DNA of 64,000 bases from Bryopsis sp. KO-2023 (GCA_030272585.1 BSYQ01000005.1:3100001-3164000); one strand, 5' to 3'. Shown: positions 20,807 to 31,768, numbered from the stretch's first letter. Numbers and translations are program-made. Notes: generated from the letters alone by a model not told the origin.

Positions 20807-20845
20807 GCCCGGGTAGCTCGGTTTGGTAGAGCGCGAGACTTTTTT
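20807..20845 (+). pseudogene. 5' half of tRNA-Lys, unit 3
   Basis: Same as unit 1. Confidence 0.75.
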
Positions 20846-21318
20846 CGAAAGGAACGAAGGAGAAAGAATCGAAAAAAGAAAAACAGAAAAAAGCACGGAA
20901 AGGGGAAACAATGAATAGAAAGATTATTGGAAGAAAAGGAGGGAAAGAACGGCACAAAAATAAGAAAAGAACGATGAAAATAGAGAGAAACGAATCGGTC
21001 TCCCAGAGGGAAAGAAAAACACCAAAATCCGAAGAGACACGAAAACCCATGGAAAACGAACAACTCCTTTTACGTGACAATCCGAGCCAACAAAATGGGC
21101 CATTACTGATATCTCTCGTGCATCCAAATCCGAGCACCCAAAAATCGCAACGATGAAAAAACTCGAAACGAGTCCTAACCACGAACGAACACCCTCCCGA
21201 GGTTCTGGCGCAACCCCGTTCCCGTGCGCGAGGGCACTTGTCCCCGCCAGCTTCCCGCCAGCTTCCAAAAACCCTCGACGCTCCGAAACTCGGCATACGG
21301 GACGTGTCTCGTGGATCT

Positions 21319-21391
21319 TCCGTCGTAGTCTAGGTGGTCAGGACATGTGGCTTTCACCCACAAGACCCGGGTTCGAGTCCCGGCGACGGAA
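21319..21391 (+). tRNA. tRNA-Glu (TTC), unit 3
   Basis: Same as unit 1. Confidence 0.95.
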
Positions 21392-21455
21392 CCTTGCACG
21401 GCCCAAACGCCTCCTGCGTTGTTGTTGCGCGCCCCATCGCGCTACGATGACAGCA

Positions 21456-21701
21456 CCAATGGATTTCGAGTCCACCTCCTTCACCTGGAATTCATTTTTA
21501 CGCGCCTTTTGTACATCGGCGGAATTTTGAGGTCCGATCCCCAGTTAAACGTACAACACCCAGTTTCGTGTCCCACTCATGAATCCGGAAACTGCCTTGC
21601 GGCAGCGCCGTAAATAGAATAGGGTTTACGTTTAAACCCTTACGTAACCCAACCCACATTCCTCTCTCTCTCCACCTCCTTCACCACTCGGACATCTCAG
21701 C
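21456..21701 (-). pseudogene. Split tRNA-Ser(CGA) relic, unit 3
   Basis: 186-bp insert at 21486-21671. Confidence 0.85.
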
Positions 21702-21797
21702 TCGTTCAGCGTGCGGCGAGCGTCTCCCTTGCATCCGTCGACCCCGATGGGGGGCTGCCGTCCCACGGATCCCTTCCGTCCCTCCCCTCCCTCAAAC

Positions 21798-21878
21798 GTG
21801 GCGATGGCCGAGTTGGTCCAAGGCGCTGGAGTAAGGTTCCAGTCCGAAAGGGCGTGGGTTCAAATCCCACTCGCCACA
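21798..21878 (+). tRNA. tRNA-Leu (AAG), unit 3
   Basis: Same as unit 1. Confidence 0.93.
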
Positions 21879-21954
21879 CACCCCCACGTTTCTTGGTTGT
21901 TGTGCTTCTTGTCTTTCTCGGACGGACGCGATGTCGGTGCATTCTTGCGAGTCG

Positions 21955-22028
21955 TGGACCTGGCGGGGATTGAACCCGCGACTTCCGGCTCATAAGACCA
22001 GCGCTCTAACCGACTGAGCTACAGGTCC
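21955..22028 (-). tRNA. tRNA-Ile (TAT), unit 3
   Basis: Same as unit 1. Confidence 0.88.
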
Positions 22029-22135
22029 GACGCCAAGCGAAGCATGCGACGGGAGGGGAGCGATCGGGCCCGAAACGAAGTCGAGAGCGACCGTCCTCGT
22101 CGTTCGCCCACGTGCGGGAGTAGCGAGACCCCGAA

Positions 22136-22209
22136 GCCACCTTAGCTCAGATGGTTAGAGCATTCGCTTTGTAAGCGAAAGGCCGTGAGTTCGACTCTCA
22201 CAGGTGGCA
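22136..22209 (+). tRNA. tRNA-Thr (TGT), unit 3
   Basis: Same as unit 1. Confidence 0.95.
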
Positions 22210-22414
22210 CCAGCTTTGGGCCACGCTGTTGAGGAAAAGATCTCTGAGATCCGAGGGAAAAATCTCTGAGATCCGGAAACAAAAAAAAGATCTCTGAGAT
22301 CCGAGAAAAAAATCTCTGAGATCCGGAAAGAGAAGATCTCTAAGATCCGAGAAAAAGATCGACGGAATCCGATAAAAAGATCTCTGAGATCCGAGAAAGA
22401 GACGATGGAGGGAG

Positions 22415-22486
22415 GGGGATGTCCGGGAATCGAACTCGGGACCTCTCGCACCCGAAGCGAGAATCATACCATTAGACGAACATCCC
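22415..22486 (-). tRNA. tRNA-Pro (CGG), unit 4
   Basis: Same as unit 2. Confidence 0.92.
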
Positions 22487-22564
22487 GACGCGATGCCTTT
22501 GTCGCGTTCCGACCTCGGGGCCCCTCGTTCGTGGCGAAATTTGCCCCGCGAGGAAAAGGAGGGT

Positions 22565-22638
22565 TGCCCACTGAGAGAGTCGAACTCTCGGCCTCGCCCT
22601 TACGAAGGGCGCGCTCTGGCCATCTGAGCTAAGCGGGC
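22565..22638 (-). tRNA. tRNA-Thr (CGT), unit 4
   Basis: Same as unit 1. Confidence 0.95.
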
Positions 22639-22782
22639 TCATTCAGAATGAGTCATCACGAGTCGTTCCCCGTGGGGGTCGACGTGGAAACGCCACGGCC
22701 CGTCAAAAGGGCACCCGTTTTCCCCCCTCTTGTCCTTCTTTTCGCCGCTCGTTGCGGCCTCGCGGGGAAACATCCCTCGTGA

Positions 22783-22855
22783 GCACCCGTGGCGCAATGG
22801 ATAGCGCACCAGACTTCTAATCTGGGGGTTGCGGGTTCGAGTCCCGTCGGGTGTG
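22783..22855 (+). tRNA. tRNA-Arg (TCT), unit 4
   Basis: Same as unit 1. Confidence 0.95.
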
Positions 22856-22959
22856 AGCGTGCCCCGATCGTTCCATTTTTTCGTGTGCGCGATGCTCTCC
22901 TTCGATCGTTCCATTTTTTCGTGTGCGCGATGCTCTCCTTCGACCGAAAAGAAGAGGAG

Positions 22960-23518
22960 TGCCCCGGACCAGGATCGAACTGGTGACCTCCGGATGGCTC
23001 ACGAGCAGAGATAGGACTTTACGGTTACGGTCACCGTAACCGGACCGTAACCACCGTAACCGGACCGTAACCGGAGTACAATTTTCGTCAGAAAATCGTA
23101 CTTTTACGGCCGTAACCGTAGCACCGTACCACTCCGTACCGCTCCGTACCGGACCGTAACGACCGTAACGGCCGTAACAACCGTAAACCGTAGAAAGTGA
23201 CCCCCGCAGGGTCCCGCGATTCCAAAGGAACCCAGGGGGATTCGAACCCGCGACCCTACTGACTGCAGCCTAACGCTTTAGCACTGAACCACGCTACTTC
23301 ACGGTGATTTAGGGCCTACCGTAGTTATACCGTACCTGTTCCGTACCGTAAAAACAACATATTACTCCGGTTACGGTACGGAGTTACGGCCGTAGTACGG
23401 TGACCGTAACCCGACCGTAACCGGACCGGACCGGAGTCGGACCAAAAATTTGGCCCAAGTCCTATCTCTGCTCACGAGGTTATAAGACCGACGCGCTAAC
23501 CGACTGCGCCACCGAGGC
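22960..23518 (-). tRNA. tRNA-Met-derived gene with anticodon TAT, MITE in intron, unit 4
   Basis: The loop reads CTTATAA instead of CTCATAA (C34 to T), so the anticodon would be TAT (Ile, ATA) on an otherwise Met-type body. The intron holds the MITE. Probably a decaying copy. Confidence 0.8.
23006..23470. mobile_element. hAT-like MITE in tRNA-Met intron, unit 4
   Basis: Same ends and duplication as unit 1. Confidence 0.95.
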
Positions 23519-23618
23519 CACGGAAAACGTTTTCGTGCCGACGATGTCGGAGTGCTCCTCGGCGCCGTCTTCCACCGTTCCGACCCCTCGTGGGGAGGGG
23601 CTCCCTAGGTCTGATCGT

Positions 23619-23701
23619 GTGGTGATGGCCGAGTTGGTCCAAGGCGCTAGATTCAGGTTCTAGTTCGGAGACGAGCGTGGGTTCGAATCCCACTCACCAC
23701 A
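23619..23701 (+). tRNA. tRNA-Leu (CAG), unit 4
   Basis: Same as unit 1. Confidence 0.95.
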
Positions 23702-23759
23702 ACGTACCTTTTCGCAACCTTTCCGAAACCCCCTCCGTTTGCGAACTCAACACTCGCCT

Positions 23760-23841
23760 CGTTGAGGGCAGGATTCGAACCTGCGCGGGATAAACCCAGT
23801 GGATTTCTAGTCCACCTCCTTGACCACTCGGACACCCCAAC
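23760..23841 (-). tRNA. tRNA-Ser (AGA), unit 4
   Basis: Same as unit 1. Confidence 0.95.
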
Positions 23842-23949
23842 TCACGTCATCATGGGGCGTCCCGTGGTCCATCCTCGTCACCGGCCTCATCACCAGCCTC
23901 GTCACCAGCCTCGTCACCGGCCTCGTCGCCTCCTCATCGTCGTGATCGG

Positions 23950-24021
23950 GTCGTTGTAGTATAGTGGTCAGTATTCCTGCCTGTCACGCAGGAGACCCGG
24001 GTTCAATTCCCGGCAACGGCG
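23950..24021 (+). tRNA. tRNA-Asp (GTC), unit 4
   Basis: Same as unit 1. Confidence 0.95.
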
Positions 24022-24075
24022 CATCCTCCTTGCATCTTCCTTTCTTCGGCCGCTCCGAGAAAAGCATGGGTGGGA

Positions 24076-24157
24076 CGCTGAGAGCAGGATTTGAACCTGC
24101 GCGGGATAAACCCAGTGGATTTCGAGTCCACCTCCTTAACCACTCGGACATCTCAGC
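24076..24157 (-). tRNA. tRNA-Ser (CGA), unit 4
   Basis: Same as unit 1. Confidence 0.95.
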
Positions 24158-24265
24158 TCGACGACGTATCCGGTGCTCGCTCCGTGGAGACTCTGTCGAC
24201 CCTCTGCGAGATCGAGATTACCGAGATCGGGATCCACGGGATCGGCGCGCTCCGGCTTCAGGCAC

Positions 24266-24304
24266 GCCCGGGTAGCTCGGTTTGGTAGAGCGCGAGACTT
24301 TTTT
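24266..24304 (+). pseudogene. 5' half of tRNA-Lys, unit 4
   Basis: Same as unit 1. Confidence 0.75.
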
Positions 24305-24777
24305 CGAAAGGAACGAAGGAGAAAGAATCGAAAAAAGAAAAACAGAAAAAAGCACGGAAAGGGGAAACAATGAATAGAAAGATTATTGGAAGAAAAGGAG
24401 GGAAAGAACGGCACAAAAATAAGAAAAGAACGATGAAAATAGAGAGAAACGAATCGGTCTCCCAGAGGGAAAGAAAAACACCAAAATCCGAAGAGACACG
24501 AAAACCCATGGAAAACGAACAACTCCTTTTACGTGACAATCCGAGCCAACAAAATGGGCCATTACTGATATCTCTCGTGCATCCAAATCCGAGCACCCAA
24601 AAATCGCAACGATGAAAAAACTCGAAACGAGTCCTAGCCACGAACGAACACCCTCCCGAGGTTCTGGCGCAACCCCGTTCCCGTGCGCGAGGGCACTTGT
24701 CCCCGCCAGCTTCCCGCCAGCTTCCAAAAACCCTCGACGCTCCGAAACTCGGCATACGAGACGTGTCTCGTGGATCT

Positions 24778-24850
24778 TCCGTCGTAGTCTAGGTGGTCAG
24801 GACATGTGGCTTTCACCCACAAGACCCGGGTTCGAGTCCCGGCGACGGAA
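24778..24850 (+). tRNA. tRNA-Glu (TTC), unit 4
   Basis: Same as unit 1. Confidence 0.95.
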
Positions 24851-24914
24851 CCTTGCACGGCCCAAACGCCTCCTGCGTTGTTGTTGCGCGCCCCATCGCG
24901 CTACGATGACAGCA

Positions 24915-25160
24915 CCAATGGATTTCGAGTCCACCTCCTTCACCTGGAATTCATTTTTACGCGCCTTTTGTACATCGGCGGAATTTTGAGGTCCGATCCC
25001 CAGTTAAACGTACAACACCCAGTTTCGTGTCCCACTCATGAATCCGGAAACTGCCTTGCGGCAGCGCCGTAAATAGAATAGGGTTTACGTTTAAACCCTT
25101 ACGTAACCCAACCCACATTCCTCTCTCTCTCCACCTCCTTCACCACTCGGACATCTCAGC
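24915..25160 (-). pseudogene. Split tRNA-Ser(CGA) relic, unit 4
   Basis: 186-bp insert at 24945-25130. Confidence 0.85.
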
Positions 25161-25256
25161 TCGTTCAGCGTGCGGCGAGCGTCTCCCTTGCATCCGTCGA
25201 CCCCGATGGGGGGCTGCCGTCCCACGGATCCCTTCCGTCCCTCCCCTCCCTCAAAC

Positions 25257-25337
25257 GTGGCGATGGCCGAGTTGGTCCAAGGCGCTGGAGTAAGGTTCCA
25301 GTCCGAAAGGGCGTGGGTTCAAATCCCACTCGCCACA
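25257..25337 (+). tRNA. tRNA-Leu (AAG), unit 4
   Basis: Same as unit 1. Confidence 0.93.
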
Positions 25338-25413
25338 CACCCCCACGTTTCTTGGTTGTTGTGCTTCTTGTCTTTCTCGGACGGACGCGATGTCGGTGCA
25401 TTCTTGCGAGTCG

Positions 25414-25487
25414 TGGACCTGGCGGGGATTGAACCCGCGACTTCCGGCTCATAAGACCAGCGCTCTAACCGACTGAGCTACAGGTCC
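25414..25487 (-). tRNA. tRNA-Ile (TAT), unit 4
   Basis: Same as unit 1. Confidence 0.88.
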
Positions 25488-25594
25488 GACGCCAAGCGAA
25501 GCATGCGACGGGAGGGGAGCGATCGGGCCCGAAACGAAGTCGAGAGCGACCGTCCTCGTCGTTCGCCCACGTGCGGGAGTAGCGAGACCCCGAA

Positions 25595-25668
25595 GCCACC
25601 TTAGCTCAGATGGTTAGAGCATTCGCTTTGTAAGCGAAAGGCCGTGAGTTCGACTCTCACAGGTGGCA
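25595..25668 (+). tRNA. tRNA-Thr (TGT), unit 4
   Basis: Same as unit 1. Confidence 0.95.
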
Positions 25669-25873
25669 CCAGCTTTGGGCCACGCTGTTGAGGAAAAGAT
25701 CTCTGAGATCCGAGGGAAAAATCTCTGAGATCCGGAAACAAAAAAAAGATCTCTGAGATCCGAGAAAAAAATCTCTGAGATCCGGAAAGAGAAGATCTCT
25801 AAGATCCGAGAAAAAGATCGACGGAATCCGATAAAAAGATCTCTGAGATCCGAGAAAGAGACGATGGAGGGAG

Positions 25874-25945
25874 GGGGATGTCCGGGAATCGAACTCGGGA
25901 CCTCTCGCACCCGAAGCGAGAATCATACCATTAGACGAACATCCC
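25874..25945 (-). tRNA. tRNA-Pro (CGG), unit 5
   Basis: Same as unit 2. Confidence 0.92.
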
Positions 25946-26023
25946 GACGCGATGCCTTTGTCGCGTTCCGACCTCGGGGCCCCTCGTTCGTGGCGAAATT
26001 TGCCCCGCGAGGAAAAGGAGGGT

Positions 26024-26097
26024 TGCCCACTGAGAGAGTCGAACTCTCGGCCTCGCCCTTACGAAGGGCGCGCTCTGGCCATCTGAGCTAAGCGGGC
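26024..26097 (-). tRNA. tRNA-Thr (CGT), unit 5
   Basis: Same as unit 1. Confidence 0.95.
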
Positions 26098-26241
26098 TCA
26101 TTCAGAATGAGTCATCACGAGTCGTTCCCCGTGGGGGTCGACGTGGAAACGCCACGGCCCGTCAAAAGGGCACCCGTTTTCCCCCCTCTTGTCCTTCTTT
26201 TCGCCGCTCGTTGCGGCCTCGCGGGGAAACATCCCTCGTGA

Positions 26242-26314
26242 GCACCCGTGGCGCAATGGATAGCGCACCAGACTTCTAATCTGGGGGTTGCGGGTTCGAG
26301 TCCCGTCGGGTGTG
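26242..26314 (+). tRNA. tRNA-Arg (TCT), unit 5
   Basis: Same as unit 1. Confidence 0.95.
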
Positions 26315-26418
26315 AGCGTGCCCCGATCGTTCCATTTTTTCGTGTGCGCGATGCTCTCCTTCGATCGTTCCATTTTTTCGTGTGCGCGATGCTCTCCTTC
26401 GACCGAAAAGAAGAGGAG

Positions 26419-26977
26419 TGCCCCGGACCAGGATCGAACTGGTGACCTCCGGATGGCTCACGAGCAGAGATAGGACTTTACGGTTACGGTCACCGTAACC
26501 GGACCGTAACCACCGTAACCGGACCGTAACCGGAGTACAATTTTCGTCAGAAAATCGTACTTTTACGGCCGTAACCGTAGCACCGTACCACTCCGTACCG
26601 CTCCGTACCGGACCGTAACGACCGTAACGGCCGTAACAACCGTAAACCGTAGAAAGTGACCCCCGCAGGGTCCCGCGATTCCAAAGGAACCCAGGGGGAT
26701 TCGAACCCGCGACCCTACTGACTGCAGCCTAACGCTTTAGCACTGAACCACGCTACTTCACGGTGATTTAGGGCCTACCGTAGTTATACCGTACCTGTTC
26801 CGTACCGTAAAAACAACATATTACTCCGGTTACGGTACGGAGTTACGGCCGTAGTACGGTGACCGTAACCCGACCGTAACCGGACCGGACCGGAGTCGGA
26901 CCAAAAATTTGGCCCAAGTCCTATCTCTGCTCACGAGGTTATAAGACCGACGCGCTAACCGACTGCGCCACCGAGGC
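26419..26977 (-). tRNA. tRNA-Met-derived gene with anticodon TAT, MITE in intron, unit 5
   Basis: Loop CTTATAA, as in unit 4, so the two neighbouring units share one mutation event. Confidence 0.8.
26465..26929. mobile_element. hAT-like MITE in tRNA-Met intron, unit 5
   Basis: Same ends and duplication as unit 1. Confidence 0.95.
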
Positions 26978-27077
26978 CACGGAAAACGTTTTCGTGCCGA
27001 CGATGTCGGAGTGCTCCTCGGCGCCGTCTTCCACCGTTCCGACCCCTCGTGGGGAGGGGCTCCCTAGGTCTGATCGT

Positions 27078-27160
27078 GTGGTGATGGCCGAGTTGGTCCA
27101 AGGCGCTAGATTCAGGTTCTAGTTCGGAGACGAGCGTGGGTTCGAATCCCACTCACCACA
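27078..27160 (+). tRNA. tRNA-Leu (CAG), unit 5
   Basis: Same as unit 1. Confidence 0.95.
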
Positions 27161-27218
27161 ACGTACCTTTTCGCAACCTTTCCGAAACCCCCTCCGTTTG
27201 CGAACTCAACACTCGCCT

Positions 27219-27300
27219 CGTTGAGGGCAGGATTCGAACCTGCGCGGGATAAACCCAGTGGATTTCTAGTCCACCTCCTTGACCACTCGGACACCCCAAC
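27219..27300 (-). tRNA. tRNA-Ser (AGA), unit 5
   Basis: Same as unit 1. Confidence 0.95.
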
Positions 27301-27408
27301 TCACGTCATCATGGGGCGTCCCGTGGTCCATCCTCGTCACCGGCCTCATCACCAGCCTCGTCACCAGCCTCGTCACCGGCCTCGTCGCCTCCTCATCGTC
27401 GTGATCGG

Positions 27409-27480
27409 GTCGTTGTAGTATAGTGGTCAGTATTCCTGCCTGTCACGCAGGAGACCCGGGTTCAATTCCCGGCAACGGCG
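27409..27480 (+). tRNA. tRNA-Asp (GTC), unit 5
   Basis: Same as unit 1. Confidence 0.95.
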
Positions 27481-27534
27481 CATCCTCCTTGCATCTTCCT
27501 TTCTTCGGCCGCTCCGAGAAAAGCATGGGTGGGA

Positions 27535-27616
27535 CGCTGAGAGCAGGATTTGAACCTGCGCGGGATAAACCCAGTGGATTTCGAGTCCACCTCCTTAACC
27601 ACTCGGACATCTCAGC
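27535..27616 (-). tRNA. tRNA-Ser (CGA), unit 5
   Basis: Same as unit 1. Confidence 0.95.
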
Positions 27617-27724
27617 TCGACGACGTATCCGGTGCTCGCTCCGTGGAGACTCTGTCGACCCTCTGCGAGATCGAGATTACCGAGATCGGGATCCACGGGA
27701 TCGGCGCGCTCCGGCTTCAGGCAC

Positions 27725-27763
27725 GCCCGGGTAGCTCGGTTTGGTAGAGCGCGAGACTTTTTT
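27725..27763 (+). pseudogene. 5' half of tRNA-Lys, unit 5
   Basis: Same as unit 1. Confidence 0.75.
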
Positions 27764-28236
27764 CGAAAGGAACGAAGGAGAAAGAATCGAAAAAAGAAAA
27801 ACAGAAAAAAGCACGGAAAGGGGAAACAATGAATAGAAAGATTATTGGAAGAAAAGGAGGGAAAGAACGGCACAAAAATAAGAAAAGAACGATGAAAATA
27901 GAGAGAAACGAATCGGTCTCCCAGAGGGAAAGAAAAACACCAAAATCCGAAGAGACACGAAAACCCATGGAAAACGAACAACTCCTTTTACGTGACAATC
28001 CGAGCCAACAAAATGGGCCATTACTGATATCTCTCGTGCATCCAAATCCGAGCACCCAAAAATCGCAACGATGAAAAAACTCGAAACGAGTCCTAGCCAC
28101 GAACGAACACCCTCCCGAGGTTCTGGCGCAACCCCGTTCCCGTGCGCGAGGGCACTTGTCCCCGCCAGCTTCCCGCCAGCTTCCAAAAACCCTCGACGCT
28201 CCGAAACTCGGCATACGAGACGTGTCTCGTGGATCT

Positions 28237-28309
28237 TCCGTCGTAGTCTAGGTGGTCAGGACATGTGGCTTTCACCCACAAGACCCGGGTTCGAGTCCCG
28301 GCGACGGAA
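28237..28309 (+). tRNA. tRNA-Glu (TTC), unit 5
   Basis: Same as unit 1. Confidence 0.95.
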
Positions 28310-28373
28310 CCTTGCACGGCCCAAACGCCTCCTGCGTTGTTGTTGCGCGCCCCATCGCGCTACGATGACAGCA

Positions 28374-28619
28374 CCAATGGATTTCGAGTCCACCTCCTTC
28401 ACCTGGAATTCATTTTTACGCGCCTTTTGTACATCGGCGGAATTTTGAGGTCCGATCCCCAGTTAAACGTACAACACCCAGTTTCGTGTCCCACTCATGA
28501 ATCCGGAAACTGCCTTGCGGCAGCGCCGTAAATAGAATAGGGTTTACGTTTAAACCCTTACGTAACCCAACCCACATTCCTCTCTCTCTCCACCTCCTTC
28601 ACCACTCGGACATCTCAGC
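28374..28619 (-). pseudogene. Split tRNA-Ser(CGA) relic, unit 5
   Basis: 186-bp insert at 28404-28589. Confidence 0.85.
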
Positions 28620-28715
28620 TCGTTCAGCGTGCGGCGAGCGTCTCCCTTGCATCCGTCGACCCCGATGGGGGGCTGCCGTCCCACGGATCCCTTCCGTCCC
28701 TCCCCTCCCTCAAAC

Positions 28716-28796
28716 GTGGCGATGGCCGAGTTGGTCCAAGGCGCTGGAGTAAGGTTCCAGTCCGAAAGGGCGTGGGTTCAAATCCCACTCGCCACA
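28716..28796 (+). tRNA. tRNA-Leu (AAG), unit 5
   Basis: Same as unit 1. Confidence 0.93.
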
Positions 28797-28872
28797 CACC
28801 CCCACGTTTCTTGGTTGTTGTGCTTCTTGTCTTTCTCGGACGGACGCGATGTCGGTGCATTCTTGCGAGTCG

Positions 28873-28946
28873 TGGACCTGGCGGGGATTGAACCCGCGAC
28901 TTCCGGCTCATAAGACCAGCGCTCTAACCGACTGAGCTACAGGTCC
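28873..28946 (-). tRNA. tRNA-Ile (TAT), unit 5
   Basis: Same as unit 1. Confidence 0.88.
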
Positions 28947-29053
28947 GACGCCAAGCGAAGCATGCGACGGGAGGGGAGCGATCGGGCCCGAAACGAAGTC
29001 GAGAGCGACCGTCCTCGTCGTTCGCCCACGTGCGGGAGTAGCGAGACCCCGAA

Positions 29054-29127
29054 GCCACCTTAGCTCAGATGGTTAGAGCATTCGCTTTGTAAGCGAAAGG
29101 CCGTGAGTTCGACTCTCACAGGTGGCA
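29054..29127 (+). tRNA. tRNA-Thr (TGT), unit 5
   Basis: Same as unit 1. Confidence 0.95.
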
Positions 29128-29332
29128 CCAGCTTTGGGCCACGCTGTTGAGGAAAAGATCTCTGAGATCCGAGGGAAAAATCTCTGAGATCCGGAAACAA
29201 AAAAAAGATCTCTGAGATCCGAGAAAAAAATCTCTGAGATCCGGAAAGAGAAGATCTCTAAGATCCGAGAAAAAGATCGACGGAATCCGATAAAAAGATC
29301 TCTGAGATCCGAGAAAGAGACGATGGAGGGAG

Positions 29333-29404
29333 GGGGATGTCCGGGAATCGAACTCGGGACCTCTCGCACCCGAAGCGAGAATCATACCACTAGACGAACA
29401 TCCC
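29333..29404 (-). tRNA. tRNA-Pro (CGG), unit 6
   Basis: D arm reads GTCTAGTGG instead of GTCTAATGG. Confidence 0.93.
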
Positions 29405-29482
29405 GACGCGATGCCTTTGTCGCGTTCCGACCTCGGGGCCCCTCGTTCGTGGCGAAATTTGCCCCGCGAGGAAAAGGAGGGT

Positions 29483-29556
29483 TGCCCACTGAGAGAGTCG
29501 AACTCTCGGCCTCGCCCTTACGAAGGGCGCGCTCTGGCCATCTGAGCTAAGCGGGC
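29483..29556 (-). tRNA. tRNA-Thr (CGT), unit 6
   Basis: Same as unit 1. Confidence 0.95.
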
Positions 29557-29700
29557 TCATTCAGAATGAGTCATCACGAGTCGTTCCCCGTGGGGGTCGA
29601 CGTGGAAACGCCACGGCCCGTCAAAAGGGCACCCGTTTTCCCCCCTCTTGTCCTTCTTTTCGCCGCTCGTTGCGGCCTCGCGGGGAAACATCCCTCGTGA

Positions 29701-29773
29701 GCACCCGTGGCGCAATGGATAGCGCACCAGACTTCTAATCTGGGGGTTGCGGGTTCGAGTCCCGTCGGGTGTG
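29701..29773 (+). tRNA. tRNA-Arg (TCT), unit 6
   Basis: Same as unit 1. Confidence 0.95.
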
Positions 29774-29877
29774 AGCGTGCCCCGATCGTTCCATTTTTTC
29801 GTGTGCGCGATGCTCTCCTTCGATCGTTCCATTTTTTCGTGTGCGCGATGCTCTCCTTCGACCGAAAAGAAGAGGAG

Positions 29878-30436
29878 TGCCCCGGACCAGGATCGAACTG
29901 GTGACCTCCGGATGGCTCACGAGCAGAGATAGGACTTTACGGTTACGGTCACCGTAACCGGACCGTAACCACCGTAACCGGACCGTAACCGGAGTACAAT
30001 TTTCGTCAGAAAATCGTACTTTTACGGCCGTAACCGTAGCACCGTACCACTCCGTACCGCTCCGTACCGGACCGTAACGACCGTAACGGCCGTAACAACC
30101 GTAAACCGTAGAAAGTGACCCCCGCAGGGTCCCGCGATTCCAAAGGAACCCAGGGGGATTCGAACCCGCGACCCTACTGACTGCAGCCTAACGCTTTAGC
30201 ACTGAACCACGCTACTTCACGGTGATTTAGGGCCTACCGTAGTTATACCGTACCTGTTCCGTACCGTAAAAACAACATATTACTCCGGTTACGGTACGGA
30301 GTTACGGCCGTAGTACGGTGACCGTAACCCGACCGTAACCGGACCGGACCGGAGTCGGACCAAAAATTTGGCCCAAGTCCTATCTCTGCTCACGAGGTTA
30401 TGAGACCGACGCGCTAACCGACTGCGCCACCGAGGC
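29878..30436 (-). tRNA. tRNA-Met (CAT) with MITE in intron, unit 6
   Basis: Anticodon CAT is kept. Confidence 0.85.
29924..30388. mobile_element. hAT-like MITE in tRNA-Met intron, unit 6
   Basis: Same ends and duplication as unit 1. Confidence 0.95.
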
Positions 30437-30536
30437 CACGGAAAACGTTTTCGTGCCGACGATGTCGGAGTGCTCCTCGGCGCCGTCTTCCACCGTTCCG
30501 ACCCCTCGTGGGGAGGGGCTCCCTAGGTCTGATCGT

Positions 30537-30619
30537 GTGGTGATGGCCGAGTTGGTCCAAGGCGCTAGATTCAGGTTCTAGTTCGGAGACGAGCGTGGGT
30601 TCGAATCCCACTCACCACA
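30537..30619 (+). tRNA. tRNA-Leu (CAG), unit 6
   Basis: Same as unit 1. Confidence 0.95.
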
Positions 30620-30677
30620 ACGTACCTTTTCGCAACCTTTCCGAAACCCCCTCCGTTTGCGAACTCAACACTCGCCT

Positions 30678-30759
30678 CGTTGAGGGCAGGATTCGAACCT
30701 GCGCGGGATAAACCCAGTGGATTTCTAGTCCACCTCCTTGACCACTCGGACACCCCAAC
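30678..30759 (-). tRNA. tRNA-Ser (AGA), unit 6
   Basis: Same as unit 1. Confidence 0.95.
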
Positions 30760-30867
30760 TCACGTCATCATGGGGCGTCCCGTGGTCCATCCTCGTCACC
30801 GGCCTCATCACCAGCCTCGTCACCAGCCTCGTCACCGGCCTCGTCGCCTCCTCATCGTCGTGATCGG

Positions 30868-30939
30868 GTCGTTGTAGTATAGTGGTCAGTATTCCTGCCT
30901 GTCACGCAGGAGACCCGGGTTCAATTCCCGGCAACGGCG
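30868..30939 (+). tRNA. tRNA-Asp (GTC), unit 6
   Basis: Same as unit 1. Confidence 0.95.
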
Positions 30940-30993
30940 CATCCTCCTTGCATCTTCCTTTCTTCGGCCGCTCCGAGAAAAGCATGGGTGGGA

Positions 30994-31075
30994 CGCTGAG
31001 AGCAGGATTTGAACCTGCGCGGGATAAACCCAGTGGATTTCGAGTCCACCTCCTTAACCACTCGGACATCTCAGC
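30994..31075 (-). tRNA. tRNA-Ser (CGA), unit 6
   Basis: Same as unit 1. Confidence 0.95.
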
Positions 31076-31183
31076 TCGACGACGTATCCGGTGCTCGCTC
31101 CGTGGAGACTCTGTCGACCCTCTGCGAGATCGAGATTACCGAGATCGGGATCCACGGGATCGGCGCGCTCCGGCTTCAGGCAC

Positions 31184-31222
31184 GCCCGGGTAGCTCGGTT
31201 TGGTAGAGCGCGAGACTTTTTT
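31184..31222 (+). pseudogene. 5' half of tRNA-Lys, unit 6
   Basis: Same as unit 1. Confidence 0.75.
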
Positions 31223-31695
31223 CGAAAGGAACGAAGGAGAAAGAATCGAAAAAAGAAAAACAGAAAAAAGCACGGAAAGGGGAAACAATGAATAGAAAGA
31301 TTATTGGAAGAAAAGGAGGGAAAGAACGGCACAAAAATAAGAAAAGAACGATGAAAATAGAGAGAAACGAATCGGTCTCCCAGAGGGAAAGAAAAACACC
31401 AAAATCCGAAGAGACACGAAAACCCATGGAAAACGAACAACTCCTTTTACGTGACAATCCGAGCCAACAAAATGGGCCATTACTGATATCTCTCGTGCAT
31501 CCAAATCCGAGCACCCAAAAATCGCAACGATGAAAAAACTCGAAACGAGTCCTAGCCACGAACGAACACCCTCCCGAGGTTCTGGCGCAACCCCGTTCCC
31601 GTGCGCGAGGGCACTTGTCCCCGCCAGCTTCCCGCCAGCTTCCAAAAACCCTCGACGCTCCGAAACTCGGCATACGAGACGTGTCTCGTGGATCT

Positions 31696-31768
31696 TCCGT
31701 CGTAGTCTAGGTGGTCAGGACATGTGGCTTTCACCCACAAGACCCGGGTTCGAGTCCCGGCGACGGAA
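31696..31768 (+). tRNA. tRNA-Glu (TTC), unit 6
   Basis: Same as unit 1. Confidence 0.95.

Larger units (their letters stand above)
19419..22404. repeat. tRNA array unit 3 (2986 bp; no MITE, long linker)
   Basis: Lacks the MITE and shares spacer variants (TCCTAACC and CATACGGG before tRNA-Glu) with units 7-10, but has the long linker of units 1 and 4-6. Confidence 0.95.
22405..25863. repeat. tRNA array unit 4 (3459 bp; MITE present, long linker)
   Basis: Carries the anticodon change in tRNA-Met. Confidence 0.95.
25864..29322. repeat. tRNA array unit 5 (3459 bp; MITE present, long linker)
   Basis: Carries the same anticodon change in tRNA-Met as unit 4. Confidence 0.95.
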
